Positions 55,010-63,879 of a stretch of DNA of 64,000 nt are shown one piece after another. The position numbers and the translations under genes were made by a program. Below the pieces are notes generated by a model that ran no database searches, was not told the origin of the DNA, and worked only from the letters and a program-made list of their open reading frames with translations. Every line of letters starts with the position of its first letter. Positions within the stretch are counted from its first letter, which is position 1. Origin of the DNA: CAYUET01 sp964443875 (lineage in GTDB: Bacteria; Auribacterota; JAFGBW01); the NCBI GenBank assembly GCA_964443875.1, contig CAYUET010000011.1, positions 1 through 64,000 of the forward strand, written 5' to 3'.

Positions 55010-56591
55010 ACTTCTCTCCTTTTCTTAAGATGATTTGGCTTAAATCTTTCAAATAGAAAGAATATGCAAATTTTATTCCAGAATAATCCAGACGGGCATT
55101 AAAAACATAATAATTTAAAGGATGGACCAGAAAAATAAATCTTTTTTCCTCATCAATCATCTTTAAAAGTTCCATGAGCATCTGATACTTAAAAGAAGAA
55201 TCCTTCCTTTGCTGCATTTTCCAGTATTTTTCAGAAAAAAGATCTGAATTTTCCATTAGAAAAGCCTTATTTCCCATCTCTTTCAGCCAGTAGATTAAAG
55301 AGCGTTCTTTGAAGCCTATGGTCTTTTCACATAGAGCAAAATCAAAAGCAGAGTCATAATAAACCTTCTGTGCCCATTCCTCTGGATTCTTATAAAGAAT
55401 AATCTCCACTTTAATTCCCGCTTTTTTGAATTGGGTTTTGATCACTTTGGAAAGATTCAGATATTCTTTTGAATCATTACTGATACTTAATTTCAAAATA
55501 AATGGACGGCCTTCTTTTTCAAGTATTCCATCCTCATCCGTATCCTGAAAACCAAGTTTATTTAAGGTCTTCAAAGGATCGTCAACAAATGATTTTTCCT
55601 GAGAATAACCCGGAGGATTGTTCAGCAAAGGGCCCTCCACAGGCATGGCATGTCCCTTAAAAACCTTCTGAACAAGTTCCTCTTTATTGATGAGAGATGA
55701 AAGGATGCAGCGCACCTTTTTATCCTTCAGAAAAGACTGATTCCCATTCAAAATCAGCATGAAGCATTTCAGATCCATTAACTGAACAATACTGCACCAG
55801 TCCGCCTTCTCAAGCATGGATAGCTGTTCATGATCCAGTTTCATATAAAGATCTACTTCTCTTCTCATAAAGCCCGACCACAGCGCTTTCTTGTTAGGAT
55901 AAGACCGAAAAAAAAGATATTCCGGGTTCCCTTTTTCTGCATAATATTTTTCATTTCTGCGCAGAAGCACACTCCCGTCTTCCTTCATTTCAATAAAACG
56001 ATAAGGCCCCGCTCCAACGGGATTAAGGGAAAATTTAGATTTTTTTATATGGGAAGGAAAAATCCACAGGGAAAAATAATATTCCGGGGATGGAAAAACC
56101 TTATTAAAAGTAAAAATAATGGTGTTCCTGCCTTCCAGCTCTATGGACTTGATAAAAGAAAAATAACTCAACCCTTTCGAAGAATCCGGCTTCATATAGG
56201 TTTCATAACTGTTTTTCACATCCTGAAGGGTTACGAGACTGCCATCATGAAAACAGGCATTATTTCTTAATACAAAGCGTATGGATTTAAAATCATCCGA
56301 AACACTCCATTTTTCAGCCAGATCAGGCACTACCTTATCATCTGAAGAAGAGAATTTTATCAATCCGGAATGAATGAACTGCAGGGGCAATATATTGTCA
56401 GAGTCATGGACAGAAAGGTGATTCAATCCGATTTGCCTGTTTAATACCCCCCCAATTCGTAAAGTATTGCCCTGAGTATGGGGCGGTGGAGGCAATGGAG
56501 ACCGGATGATCCAGTAACAGAGAAATACTGAAAAAAAGCATAACAGAAAAAAAACAAAAAAAATACTTTTTTTTAAATGAACAGCGCTCAA
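54990..56591 (-). CDS. Extracytoplasmic solute-binding protein, oligopeptide type (SBP family 5)
   Basis: About 533 residues of the DppA/OppA type. A hydrophobic N-terminal segment (LKKSIFFVFFLLCFFSVFL) with no lipobox is probably a membrane anchor or signal. The family stretch VPDLAEKWSVSDDFKSIRF and FHDGSLVTLQDVKNSYE then follow. A longer reading from GTG at 56621 would start inside the hairpin repeat array; TTG at 56591, with GAGG eleven bases upstream, is preferred. Family 5 proteins bind peptides and some nickel- or siderophore-like ligands. No permease or ATPase of the matching importer is nearby, so it is an orphan. Lying between a TonB receptor and a peptide gene, it may bind the mature peptide in the periplasm. 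Confidence 0.82.
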   Translation of the reverse strand: MSAVHLKKSIFFVFFLLCFFSVFLCYWIIRSPLPPPPHTQGNTLRIGGVLNRQIGLNHLSVHDSDNILPLQFIHSGLIKFSSSDDKVVPDLAEKWSVSDDFKSIRFVLRNNACFHDGSLVTLQDVKNSYETYMKPDSSKGLSYFSFIKSIELEGRNTIIFTFNKVFPSPEYYFSLWIFPSHIKKSKFSLNPVGAGPYRFIEMKEDGSVLLRRNEKYYAEKGNPEYLFFRSYPNKKALWSGFMRREVDLYMKLDHEQLSMLEKADWCSIVQLMDLKCFMLILNGNQSFLKDKKVRCILSSLINKEELVQKVFKGHAMPVEGPLLNNPPGYSQEKSFVDDPLKTLNKLGFQDTDEDGILEKEGRPFILKLSISNDSKEYLNLSKVIKTQFKKAGIKVEIILYKNPEEWAQKVYYDSAFDFALCEKTIGFKERSLIYWLKEMGNKAFLMENSDLFSEKYWKMQQRKDSSFKYQMLMELLKMIDEEKRFIFLVHPLNYYVFNARLDYSGIKFAYSFYLKDLSQIILRKGEKYEIQDN

Positions 56592-56615
56592 TCGGATATC
56601 CGCCTCTTCCCTATA

Positions 56616-56677
56616 TTGCACAATTTATTGTGCACTTTGCACATTTTATTGTGCACTTTGCACATTTTATTGTGCAC
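56616..56677. repeat. Array of three 21-bp hairpin-forming repeats
   Basis: Units of 20, 21 and 21 bases stand head to tail, each with TGCACA and TGTGCA arms around an AT loop; the last two units are identical. TGTGCA-CTT-TGCACA palindromes also form across the junctions. The array lies between the receptor and binding-protein genes, in the transcript just ahead of the latter. It could be an operator array or a string of RNA hairpins that stabilise or process the mRNA. Confidence 0.9.
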
Positions 56678-56721
56678 TTTTTCTCTATTTTCTCATTATA
56701 AGAATAACCGCAGGCACATCC

Positions 56722-58617
56722 TCAAAACTTTTTTTGAAACCCGGCCTGATAATTTCTTTCAGGATTCGGAAATACATCTATCCAGTACAATTTTTTATCA
56801 AAAATGTTAAAAACCGCCGCATAAAGAGAAAACCCTTCACTGACTTCATACGAAATCCTGGAATTAAAGATAAAATTACGCTCTTCCGAATGATATTCCG
56901 GAGACATATCCCACCAGATGTAATAGCCTGTAAAAACAAAGCTGAACTTTTCTGAAAACCGTTTTTCGAAAGCTCCGGTGTATTTCATACGGCCCAGTCC
57001 TGAAACATCCTCCCCGGTTTCCCTGTTCTCCACCTCGTTAAAACAGGCCCCTAATTTCAGAATTGTGTCTTTTGAAAAATCCCATTCCAGGTGGGCCTCC
57101 ATTCCCTTTCGTTCAAGAGAGGAAATATTCCTGTAATAATAAAACTCATCCGTATCCCGGTCCAAAACAATACCCTCGGCCAACTCCTGCCTATACCCTG
57201 AAAGCTTAATCTGAACAGTATTCCTGAAATTGCGGGTAATCGTCAGTCTTACTGTTTTTCCGGTCTCAGCCCTTAAATCCTGATTGCTTTTCATCATGCG
57301 GTCTCTGTCATCAATATAGCGGTAACTTAAAGGAGGCGCATTGAAATCCCTTGAGCAGTATAGATTTAAGTCAAAATCAGCCACATCTTTAAACGTTACC
57401 CCGCCCCCATAGGAAGTCTCACCTGAAAAATCAGAATTATGATCATCACGCAAAGACATCTGCACAGCCAGACGGTCAGAAAAATCATATCCATATAACC
57501 CTGAAAAAAAATAACTTTCAGCTTCCTTTTCCCCGTTGAAATTGCTGTTTTCAAAATTTGAATGATCCATACCCGTATCCAGGGAAAAATCATGTTTTTC
57601 CCCATTGAATGAAAGGGCAGTTTTGGCCCCCTTCCTCTGTTCTGAAGAATCATTTTCACTGTAAGGGTCTGGTGAAATGCTGTTTAAACGATATTGACGC
57701 GATTCTCCGTCCAGATCAACCCCATTAAAAAAAAGAGTAAACAGGAGATTATCAACATCAAAGGCCTTTTCATGAATAAACCTCAACCCGGAATAAAACT
57801 GTTGAAAGTCTCTTTCACTTCTCTTTTGAAAACGGATCTGCTCATACCCGTCTATCCGAGACTCTTCATATCCTGCCAGGAGCTGTATCTGAAAAAAATC
57901 AGACACATCCCAAAAGGTCTTGAAAAAATAATGAGTCCGCTCTGATTCTCCGGATCTCATATACCCCTGAGATCTTGTGTACTGGGGAATAAAAAGGGAG
58001 CGTGTTTTTCCTTTTACCAGGGTAGTTTCAACAGAGGCTGAAAACATGTCAAAGCTTCCGCAGGAGGTATCGATCTGAAAGGAATTCTTCTCAGCAGGAT
58101 CTTTGGATTTCATATAAACAGCCCCGGAAAGTCCTGATCCCCAAAGAGATGAAAGAGAAGTGCCCGAAATTTCAACCTGCCGGATCATGCTGACAGGATA
58201 CGAGGAAATATCCACTGTTCCATCCAGCTGGGAATTCAATTCAATCCCGTCCAGAAGGACTTTAGTATGGGCCGCCTGGGCGCCGAAAACAGAAGAAACA
58301 GCAGGCTGAATAAATTCCCCGCTCTGCTGGATGGAAACGGAGGGGAGTATTTCAAGGGCCTCCGTAATATTCCTCACAGGCAGAATATTCAGATCTTCAG
58401 AACTTAAGGTGTCAATCGTTACAGGGGTCTTATCAAAACCGATCAGGGATTTCTGAAGTGAAAAAGAAATCTCTTTTTCCTGCTCTTCAAATTCCGAAAA
58501 AGGAACAAAAAAACTCATAAGTGCTTCACCGGATTCCTTCTGCTGAGAAAAACCTGCCCCTTGAGCCATAAAAAACAAAAGAACAGCAGAACAAAATCCT
58601 GATTTAAAGATTCTCAT
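56722..58617 (-). CDS. TonB-dependent outer-membrane receptor of the peptide cluster
   Basis: A 631-residue receptor. A signal peptide (1-24) is followed by a plug with TPVTIDTLSSEDLNILPVRN (about 59-78), HTKVLLDGIELNS and VEISGTSLSSLWGSGLSGAV, the conserved plug stretch. A beta barrel follows, ending in QAGFQKKF with the terminal Phe recognised by the barrel assembly machinery. It overlaps the NtrC-type regulator by 14 bases, so the two are translated together, and precedes the hairpin array and binding protein. Receptors of this size import metal chelates and cofactors. The context suggests recapture of the peptide product or its metal complex. No TonB/ExbBD genes are in the window. Confidence 0.9.
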   Translation of the reverse strand: MRIFKSGFCSAVLLFFMAQGAGFSQQKESGEALMSFFVPFSEFEEQEKEISFSLQKSLIGFDKTPVTIDTLSSEDLNILPVRNITEALEILPSVSIQQSGEFIQPAVSSVFGAQAAHTKVLLDGIELNSQLDGTVDISSYPVSMIRQVEISGTSLSSLWGSGLSGAVYMKSKDPAEKNSFQIDTSCGSFDMFSASVETTLVKGKTRSLFIPQYTRSQGYMRSGESERTHYFFKTFWDVSDFFQIQLLAGYEESRIDGYEQIRFQKRSERDFQQFYSGLRFIHEKAFDVDNLLFTLFFNGVDLDGESRQYRLNSISPDPYSENDSSEQRKGAKTALSFNGEKHDFSLDTGMDHSNFENSNFNGEKEAESYFFSGLYGYDFSDRLAVQMSLRDDHNSDFSGETSYGGGVTFKDVADFDLNLYCSRDFNAPPLSYRYIDDRDRMMKSNQDLRAETGKTVRLTITRNFRNTVQIKLSGYRQELAEGIVLDRDTDEFYYYRNISSLERKGMEAHLEWDFSKDTILKLGACFNEVENRETGEDVSGLGRMKYTGAFEKRFSEKFSFVFTGYYIWWDMSPEYHSEERNFIFNSRISYEVSEGFSLYAAVFNIFDKKLYWIDVFPNPERNYQAGFQKKF

Positions 58618-59974
58618 TATTTAATTCCTTAACCGTAATATTATATTTTTTTATTTTATTGTTAATAGTATTTCTATGAATGCCCAATAATTCCGCTGCT
58701 TTAACTTTATTCCAGGCGCAACTGTTTAAGGCTCTGAGCAGCTTTTCCTTATTCAGGGCTTCAATCCTAAGCCTGAAATCGGGATTGTCCAATCCGGACT
58801 GTTTTTCCAAAGCAGGGGAAAAAATAAAATCCTCAGGAAGATCCTTCAGGGAAATAATATCTCTTTCAGCCAGGATAACGCTTCTCTGGATGACATTCTG
58901 AAGCTCGCGCACGTTCCCCATCCAGGGGTAATGGAAAAAAACCTGAAAGACATCATCTGAAAAACCCTTGATCTCTTTCCGGTATTCCCGGCAGTTTTTC
59001 GAAAGGAAATAATCACAAAGCGGCAAAATGTCGTCTCTTCGGTTTCGTAAAGGCGGAATGTCTATGTTCATGACACACAGGCGATAATACAAGTCCTCCC
59101 TGAATCTCCCCTGTGAAACTTCTTCCTTCAAATTGGCATTGCTTGCAGCAATGACTCTTATATCCACGCTGATCGGTCGGGATCCCCCAATGCGGGTAAA
59201 CGTCTTATCCTGAAGCACTCTCAACAACTTAATCTGCAGCTGAAGGGGCATGGTGCTGATCTCATCCAGAAAAATGGTTCCCCTGTCCGCCAGTTCAAAT
59301 TTTCCCTTAAAAAGGGAAACCGCACCTGTAAACGCACCTTTTTCATGGCCGAACAGTTCACTTTCAATGAGTGTTTCCGAAATGGCTCCCGTATGCACAG
59401 GCACAAAAGGTTCATGAGCCAAACTGCCTGAAAAATGGATCATTCTCGCCACAACCTCTTTTCCGGTTCCGGACTCTCCAGTAATTAAAACAGTCGTCTT
59501 ATTGGATGAAATTTTTCTGACCATCTGCTTGATCTTATGTATGGGCTCACTCTCTCCGATAAACGGGATTTCATTTTCCGTTAGGCTCCTGCTGTCAGGG
59601 AGCTGCACTCTGCTTCCGGCTAAACCGTCAGAAATCAGATCTTTCAGGGCATCCATATCATAGGGCTTGGTAATATAATTAAAAGCACCTTGTTTTATAG
59701 CAGTTACAGCGGTTGTCACATCATTGGTCGCTGTGATGATGATGATTTCCGGACTTGAATTGAAATTTTTCATCTTCCTCATCAGGGCCAGGCCTGAAAT
59801 ATCCTCCAGTCCCAGATCCAGTAGAACCAGATGAGGTTCCTGCGACTTATAAATTTCCAGAGCACTCCTTCCATTTTCAGCGCAAAAGACCTGGTACGTT
59901 TTATTAAGAGACAATTCCAGAGAAGAAAGAACATTTTCTTCATCATCGACAATTAAAATCTTTTTTTTCATCAT
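58604..59974 (-). CDS. NtrC-family sigma-54 activator
   Basis: A 456-residue response regulator. The receiver (1-120) has VDDEEN, the acceptor in LVLLDLGLED and TKPYD for the Lys. The AAA+ domain (about 145-380) has Walker A GESGTGKE, the sigma-54 contact loop GAFTGA and Walker B IFLDEIS. A Fis-type helix-turn-helix ends the chain (AAELLGIHRNTINNKIKKY). The ATG at 59974 is chosen over a GTG four codons earlier; the second ATG follows immediately. It heads the minus-strand cluster. It should activate sigma-54 promoters, and one lies about 170 bases away at 60145, facing the other way. The nearby kinase at 61303 is a likely partner. Confidence 0.93.
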   Translation of the reverse strand: MMKKKILIVDDEENVLSSLELSLNKTYQVFCAENGRSALEIYKSQEPHLVLLDLGLEDISGLALMRKMKNFNSSPEIIIITATNDVTTAVTAIKQGAFNYITKPYDMDALKDLISDGLAGSRVQLPDSRSLTENEIPFIGESEPIHKIKQMVRKISSNKTTVLITGESGTGKEVVARMIHFSGSLAHEPFVPVHTGAISETLIESELFGHEKGAFTGAVSLFKGKFELADRGTIFLDEISTMPLQLQIKLLRVLQDKTFTRIGGSRPISVDIRVIAASNANLKEEVSQGRFREDLYYRLCVMNIDIPPLRNRRDDILPLCDYFLSKNCREYRKEIKGFSDDVFQVFFHYPWMGNVRELQNVIQRSVILAERDIISLKDLPEDFIFSPALEKQSGLDNPDFRLRIEALNKEKLLRALNSCAWNKVKAAELLGIHRNTINNKIKKYNITVKELNNENL

Positions 59975-60144
59975 TAATGACCGCACTTTGTTCCAACAAA
60001 TCGGCTGTATTTAACATCAAGGCTGGGTTAACACAAAATATTGCTACATAATATTTCAATTTAAACCAAAAACCGCTTACCAAGATATAATAAATAACAT
60101 CAGGCGCACGCAACAAAATATTATGAATTTAAAAAATTAAATTA

Positions 60145-60160
60145 TGGCATATATATTGCA
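60145..60160 (+). promoter_or_regulatory. Sigma-54 (-24/-12) promoter
   Basis: TGGCATATATATTGCA matches the sigma-54 consensus TGGCACNNNNNTTGCA in all but one position, with the invariant GG and GC exactly placed. It points to the gene at 60249, with a start about 75 bases downstream of the expected transcription start. An NtrC-type activator is encoded immediately beside it. Confidence 0.82.
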
Positions 60161-60248
60161 TTCTAAAAGTATATAAAAACAAATAAAATTGTACAATTTT
60201 TAAGGCCGAACCTGAAAAATTCACCCCCTAAAAAAGAAATATAAAACA

Positions 60249-61325
60249 ATGTATAACAGACATAAAATTCTGGTCGCTGATGACAACCCCTATAATCTTG
60301 ATCTTATGAAAGACCTCCTCGAGGATCGCTATTTACTCAGAACAACGGACGACAGCTCCAGAATATTTCCTTTACTGGATGAATTCAATCCGGACATTCT
60401 CGTTCTGGATATTCTTATGCCGGGGCTTGACGGCTATGAAATTTCAAAACAAATACGTTCTTCTAAAAACTTCAAATTCACAAAAATAATCGCAATCTCC
60501 GGACAAACCCGCATTGAAGAACGTCTGAAGGCCTATGAATGCGGAGCGGATGATTACATTATCAAACCTTTTGATCAGGATGAACTGCTTGCCAAAATAA
60601 ATGTTTTTCTCAGGCTCAAACATGCCGAAGAAATCGAACAGATAAAAACAGATCTCCTGCACCTCTTTTCTCATGAAACCCGCACATCCCTTAACGGAAT
60701 CCTGAGTATGGCCCAGCTGCTGGAAAAATCTCCGACTGCCGGGGCGGAAGACAGGGAAAAAGCAAAACTTATTTATTCAAGCGGATTAAATCTCTTCAGC
60801 TATGTTACAAAATGCATGAGATTATGCGAATTAAGAAAAGGCTATGACTTATCTCTGCGGGAAGATTTTCTGAACAGCCATCTGAAAAGAATCATGATTC
60901 AGGCAGAAAAACGCAGCGATAAACAAATCTCCTTCAAAGCCCATCTGGACTCAAGCCTTGTGCTCAAGGCGGATTGGGATCTTATCGATGAAGCCCTGCT
61001 CCACATTCTTGACAATTCCATTAAATACTCCCCCGCTCCTGCAATCGTGTCCATAGAAAGTCAAAAAACAGACAAGGACTGCATGATAAAAATATCCGAT
61101 CTGGGAAAAGGAATTTCTACTCAGCTCCTCAACCATATCTTTAATCCTCTTTATATTAAAGATATTCTCCATCATCATGATGGGCACAAACTGAGTCTCA
61201 GCATTACAAAAAAAATAATTGAACTCCATCATGGGAAAATCGTAATCGAAAGTATTCCTAAACAGGGAACAGAAGTGATTATTCATCTTCCTCTTCACAA
61301 TGTCAAGCCCCCGCAGGAATTTTAA
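60249..61325 (+). CDS. Receiver-histidine kinase hybrid
   Basis: A 358-residue protein with a receiver first (1-125; ADDNPYN, acceptor in ILVLDILMPG, IIKPFD for the Lys). A HisKA helix follows with LFSHETRTSLNGIL (about 137-150), then an ATPase domain with LLHILDNSIKYSP and DLGKGIS. The receiver-then-kinase order suggests a middle step in a phosphorelay. There are no membrane helices. It has its own sigma-54 promoter. The 3' end overlaps the convergent kinase gene by 23 bases. Confidence 0.88.
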   Translation: MYNRHKILVADDNPYNLDLMKDLLEDRYLLRTTDDSSRIFPLLDEFNPDILVLDILMPGLDGYEISKQIRSSKNFKFTKIIAISGQTRIEERLKAYECGADDYIIKPFDQDELLAKINVFLRLKHAEEIEQIKTDLLHLFSHETRTSLNGILSMAQLLEKSPTAGAEDREKAKLIYSSGLNLFSYVTKCMRLCELRKGYDLSLREDFLNSHLKRIMIQAEKRSDKQISFKAHLDSSLVLKADWDLIDEALLHILDNSIKYSPAPAIVSIESQKTDKDCMIKISDLGKGISTQLLNHIFNPLYIKDILHHHDGHKLSLSITKKIIELHHGKIVIESIPKQGTEVIIHLPLHNVKPPQEF

Positions 61326-63102
61326 GGGTAAAAACAGCCCCTTTCTCCTGGCCAGGGGAAAAAACAGAAATACATCCGCCGTGCTGTTCAATAATGCCTT
61401 TTGACAAAGCCAGTCCCAATCCCAATCCTTTTTTCCTCGTAGTAAAAAAAGGATCAAAAATTTTCTTATGGAGATGCTCCGGAATTCCTGAACCGTTATC
61501 TTCAAATTTTATCACGAAAAATTTTCTGAAGTTCTCTTCAGCCCCTTCTTCTATTTCAATGGAAATATAACCGCCATCCTGCAGAGCGGCGATAGAATTA
61601 TCCAGAAGATTTCTGAATACCGAGTGAATACGCTCCTGATCCGCAAAGATAAATCTGCCTTTCGGGAATTTTTCATAAATTATATGAATATGCCTGTCTT
61701 TCAGTTCTTTTTCTTTCAGAACCAGGATTTCCTGAATAATTACACAAAGATCGACCATTTTTCTCTCCAGTTTCTTACCCAGGGAAAGACGGGACAAGTC
61801 CTCCAGCAGGGCTTCAATCCGCTTCAGCTCCCTGGGAACCGCATAACAGAAACGTTCAAAAATCGTATTATCCCGGGGCGAGTCCATCAGAAGAACCGAA
61901 AAATTCTTTATGGCGGTCACAGGATTTTTGATTTCATGGGAAATCCCCATTGCCGACTCGCCTATGACCGCCAGCCTTTCCCTGGCCTTTGACTCAATAA
62001 TCGCTTCATTCATCTCGTAAAAGGCGTGGTATAGCCTTCCGATCTCATCCGTTCGCTTTTCCATCTCTGCATTCCGGATCAGAATTTTTTCACCAAGGGA
62101 AGGAATAAAACCGGCCAGATTCAGAATAGGGGAAGTTATCCGTCTGCACATCCAGAAGACAATAATCAGGGCAAACGAAAGCACCCCCAGGGAGGAAGTG
62201 ACGACCATCCAGGCGAGTTTATAAATTTCAGAAATAATACTCGTAAGGTTTTTCTGGTAGACAAGGTAATAATTAAGAGGGTCAATCTTGACAGAAGAAA
62301 TCAGGTATTGCTCTTTGTTGCTTAAAGTAATGATCCCCGTGGAAGCAAGAAAAGTAATAGCGGCTTTCGCAAGCAGCTTTGAATCTTCATCCTCATTCTT
62401 CATGACAAGCTTTTTATCCTTATAGGCGCATAAGATTCCCTGTCTGCTGACTATAAAAAAATCACCGTCGCTGCCCATGCTGATCTTATCCGTAAGCTCC
62501 CAAAGCTCAGTCAGGTTAATCTCGGCATATAAAGTATAAAAATCATGATTTACCGGAAAAACACGCACGGCTATTTTAACGATCGGATAAAATTCAGGAG
62601 TAATCAGAACATCGGATTGATACCAGCCGCCGGAGACGGTTTTCTTCTCAATTTCCTTTATCTCGCTCTCCAAGAGCTTCATCGAAGGTTCACTGGAACA
62701 GATTTCAACGCCTTTTGAATCCAGAAGCGATAAATACTGAATGGAAGCCTCTTCGACGGTCAGCTGGGAAAGGATGACTTCCATATCATTCTTATGTATC
62801 CTGACCGTTTCAAAAAACATCTTCAGATTATCCAGTTTTTTCTCAAGGCCATTTAAGAATTGAGAGGCCGTGTAGCTCACAGGCCTCACAATTTCCGAGG
62901 CAAAATTTTTCTGAGTCAGGACAAGATAATTTTTAACCCCCAACCAGATAATCCCCGCATGGCAGACAATCAGAATCAGAATAATTGAAAAAATAATCAG
63001 AAAAAACTGTGAGACCAGGCTTGATCGGATGAATGGTAAAAAATTTCGGAACAATGATAAATATTTCAATTCTTCTATCCGGAATTCAAACGTGAAAAAC
63101 AC
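61303..63102 (-). CDS. Membrane sensor histidine kinase with a periplasmic Cache-like domain
   Basis: About 599 residues. Membrane helices at about 30-55 and 300-325 enclose a 240-residue periplasmic region, with GGWYQSDVLITPEFYPIVKI and DGDFFIVSRQG as in double-Cache sensors. A HAMP linker, HisKA with GISHEIKNPVTAI and an ATPase domain (NLLDNSIAALQ, DNGSGIPE, GLGLGLALSKG) follow. The output part is of the NtrB/ZraS/AtoS type that pairs with NtrC-family regulators, and one is encoded at 58604 on the same strand. The start is uncertain: GTG at 63102 is the longest choice. The periplasmic domain could sense the peptide or its metal. Confidence 0.88.
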   Translation of the reverse strand: MFFTFEFRIEELKYLSLFRNFLPFIRSSLVSQFFLIIFSIILILIVCHAGIIWLGVKNYLVLTQKNFASEIVRPVSYTASQFLNGLEKKLDNLKMFFETVRIHKNDMEVILSQLTVEEASIQYLSLLDSKGVEICSSEPSMKLLESEIKEIEKKTVSGGWYQSDVLITPEFYPIVKIAVRVFPVNHDFYTLYAEINLTELWELTDKISMGSDGDFFIVSRQGILCAYKDKKLVMKNEDEDSKLLAKAAITFLASTGIITLSNKEQYLISSVKIDPLNYYLVYQKNLTSIISEIYKLAWMVVTSSLGVLSFALIIVFWMCRRITSPILNLAGFIPSLGEKILIRNAEMEKRTDEIGRLYHAFYEMNEAIIESKARERLAVIGESAMGISHEIKNPVTAIKNFSVLLMDSPRDNTIFERFCYAVPRELKRIEALLEDLSRLSLGKKLERKMVDLCVIIQEILVLKEKELKDRHIHIIYEKFPKGRFIFADQERIHSVFRNLLDNSIAALQDGGYISIEIEEGAEENFRKFFVIKFEDNGSGIPEHLHKKIFDPFFTTRKKGLGLGLALSKGIIEQHGGCISVFSPGQEKGAVFTLKIPAGA

Positions 63103-63316
63103 TCTATTCTATTTTCATATCTCTTGAAAACTTTTTCCTGTATAACATTTATGAAGGATGTAATAAAATATATTTTCTCATAAAAAAATGAGAGAACCTG
63201 AATCTCAGCCACCTCACATTAACGGAAAATACAGATTCTCTCTATAAAAAAACACGTAAAGCGCTTTACGCATTTTCCTAATTTTTTAAATTCAAATAAT
63301 AATTTAAAATTTTTTC

Positions 63317-63457
63317 AATCTCATTGGGTTTAATTCCTCGCAGCTTGCTGCGGCTTTGTCATTGCGAGGCTTTGCGAAGCAATCTATAGGAGAAAGATTG
63401 CTTCGTCCCAAAGCGTCCTCGCAATGACGTATTGGATACCTCGCAGCTTGCTGCGGG
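63317..63457. repeat. Palindromic intergenic repeat with flanking direct repeats
   Basis: GTCATTGCGAGG (63358-63369) and its inverse CCTCGCAATGAC (63417-63428) bound a long imperfect hairpin, with GCGAAGCAATCT and AGATTGCTTCG arms inside. CCTCGCAGCTTGCTGCGG flanks it twice, at 63337 and 63439, as direct repeats. Units match those at 4147 and 14079. The rest of the gap from 63103 to 63486 shows no gene. Confidence 0.75.
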
Positions 63458-63486
63458 GTAATTCATTTCTAAAAAATTTTAAATTT

Positions 63487-63858
63487 TTAAAAAGGCACTG
63501 GGCCTTTTTCTTTCATTCGCCGGTGAATTTTTTCAAATTCCTGCTTTTGCTCATCGGATAATTCTTTTTTTACCTGCTCCATGGTCAGATCCAGAATTTC
63601 CTTCATTTTGGGATGAAAAGTATCTCTGAGCGCTGACATTTTTTTATCCCCTTCCTTAACGATCGGACGTATTTTATCAACCTGTACCTCAGTCAATCCC
63701 AACTCCTTCTGCATTCTGTTGACGATAAAATCCCCTTTATTTCCCGGAGGAGAATGACGCATGCGGTCAAACATGTGTTTCATGTGAAGATCATGTCCCA
63801 CGATCCCCACAATGACTCCCGAAATAAAAACACAAACAACGGCCAAGACTCTTTTCAT
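63487..63858 (-). CDS. Spy/CpxP-like periplasmic protein
   Basis: A 123-residue protein with an N-terminal membrane or signal helix (about 3-20) and a helical rest. LGLTEVQVDKIRPIV and LSDEQKQEFEKIHRRM are LTxxQ-type motifs that mark the Spy/CpxP/ZraP group of periplasmic chaperones and metal-stress sensors. The ATG at 63858 has GAGAGG upstream; a GTG two codons earlier is less likely. It lies 21 bases after the end of another membrane protein gene and is probably its operon partner. Confidence 0.7.
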   Translation of the reverse strand: MKRVLAVVCVFISGVIVGIVGHDLHMKHMFDRMRHSPPGNKGDFIVNRMQKELGLTEVQVDKIRPIVKEGDKKMSALRDTFHPKMKEILDLTMEQVKKELSDEQKQEFEKIHRRMKEKGPVPF

Positions 63859-63879
63859 ACCCACCCTCTCTTTAAATAT

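Noticed and set aside
56592..56621. GTG at 56621 as start of the binding protein
   Set aside because: It lies inside the hairpin repeat array and adds a polar stretch before the signal-like segment; TTG at 56591 has a ribosome site.
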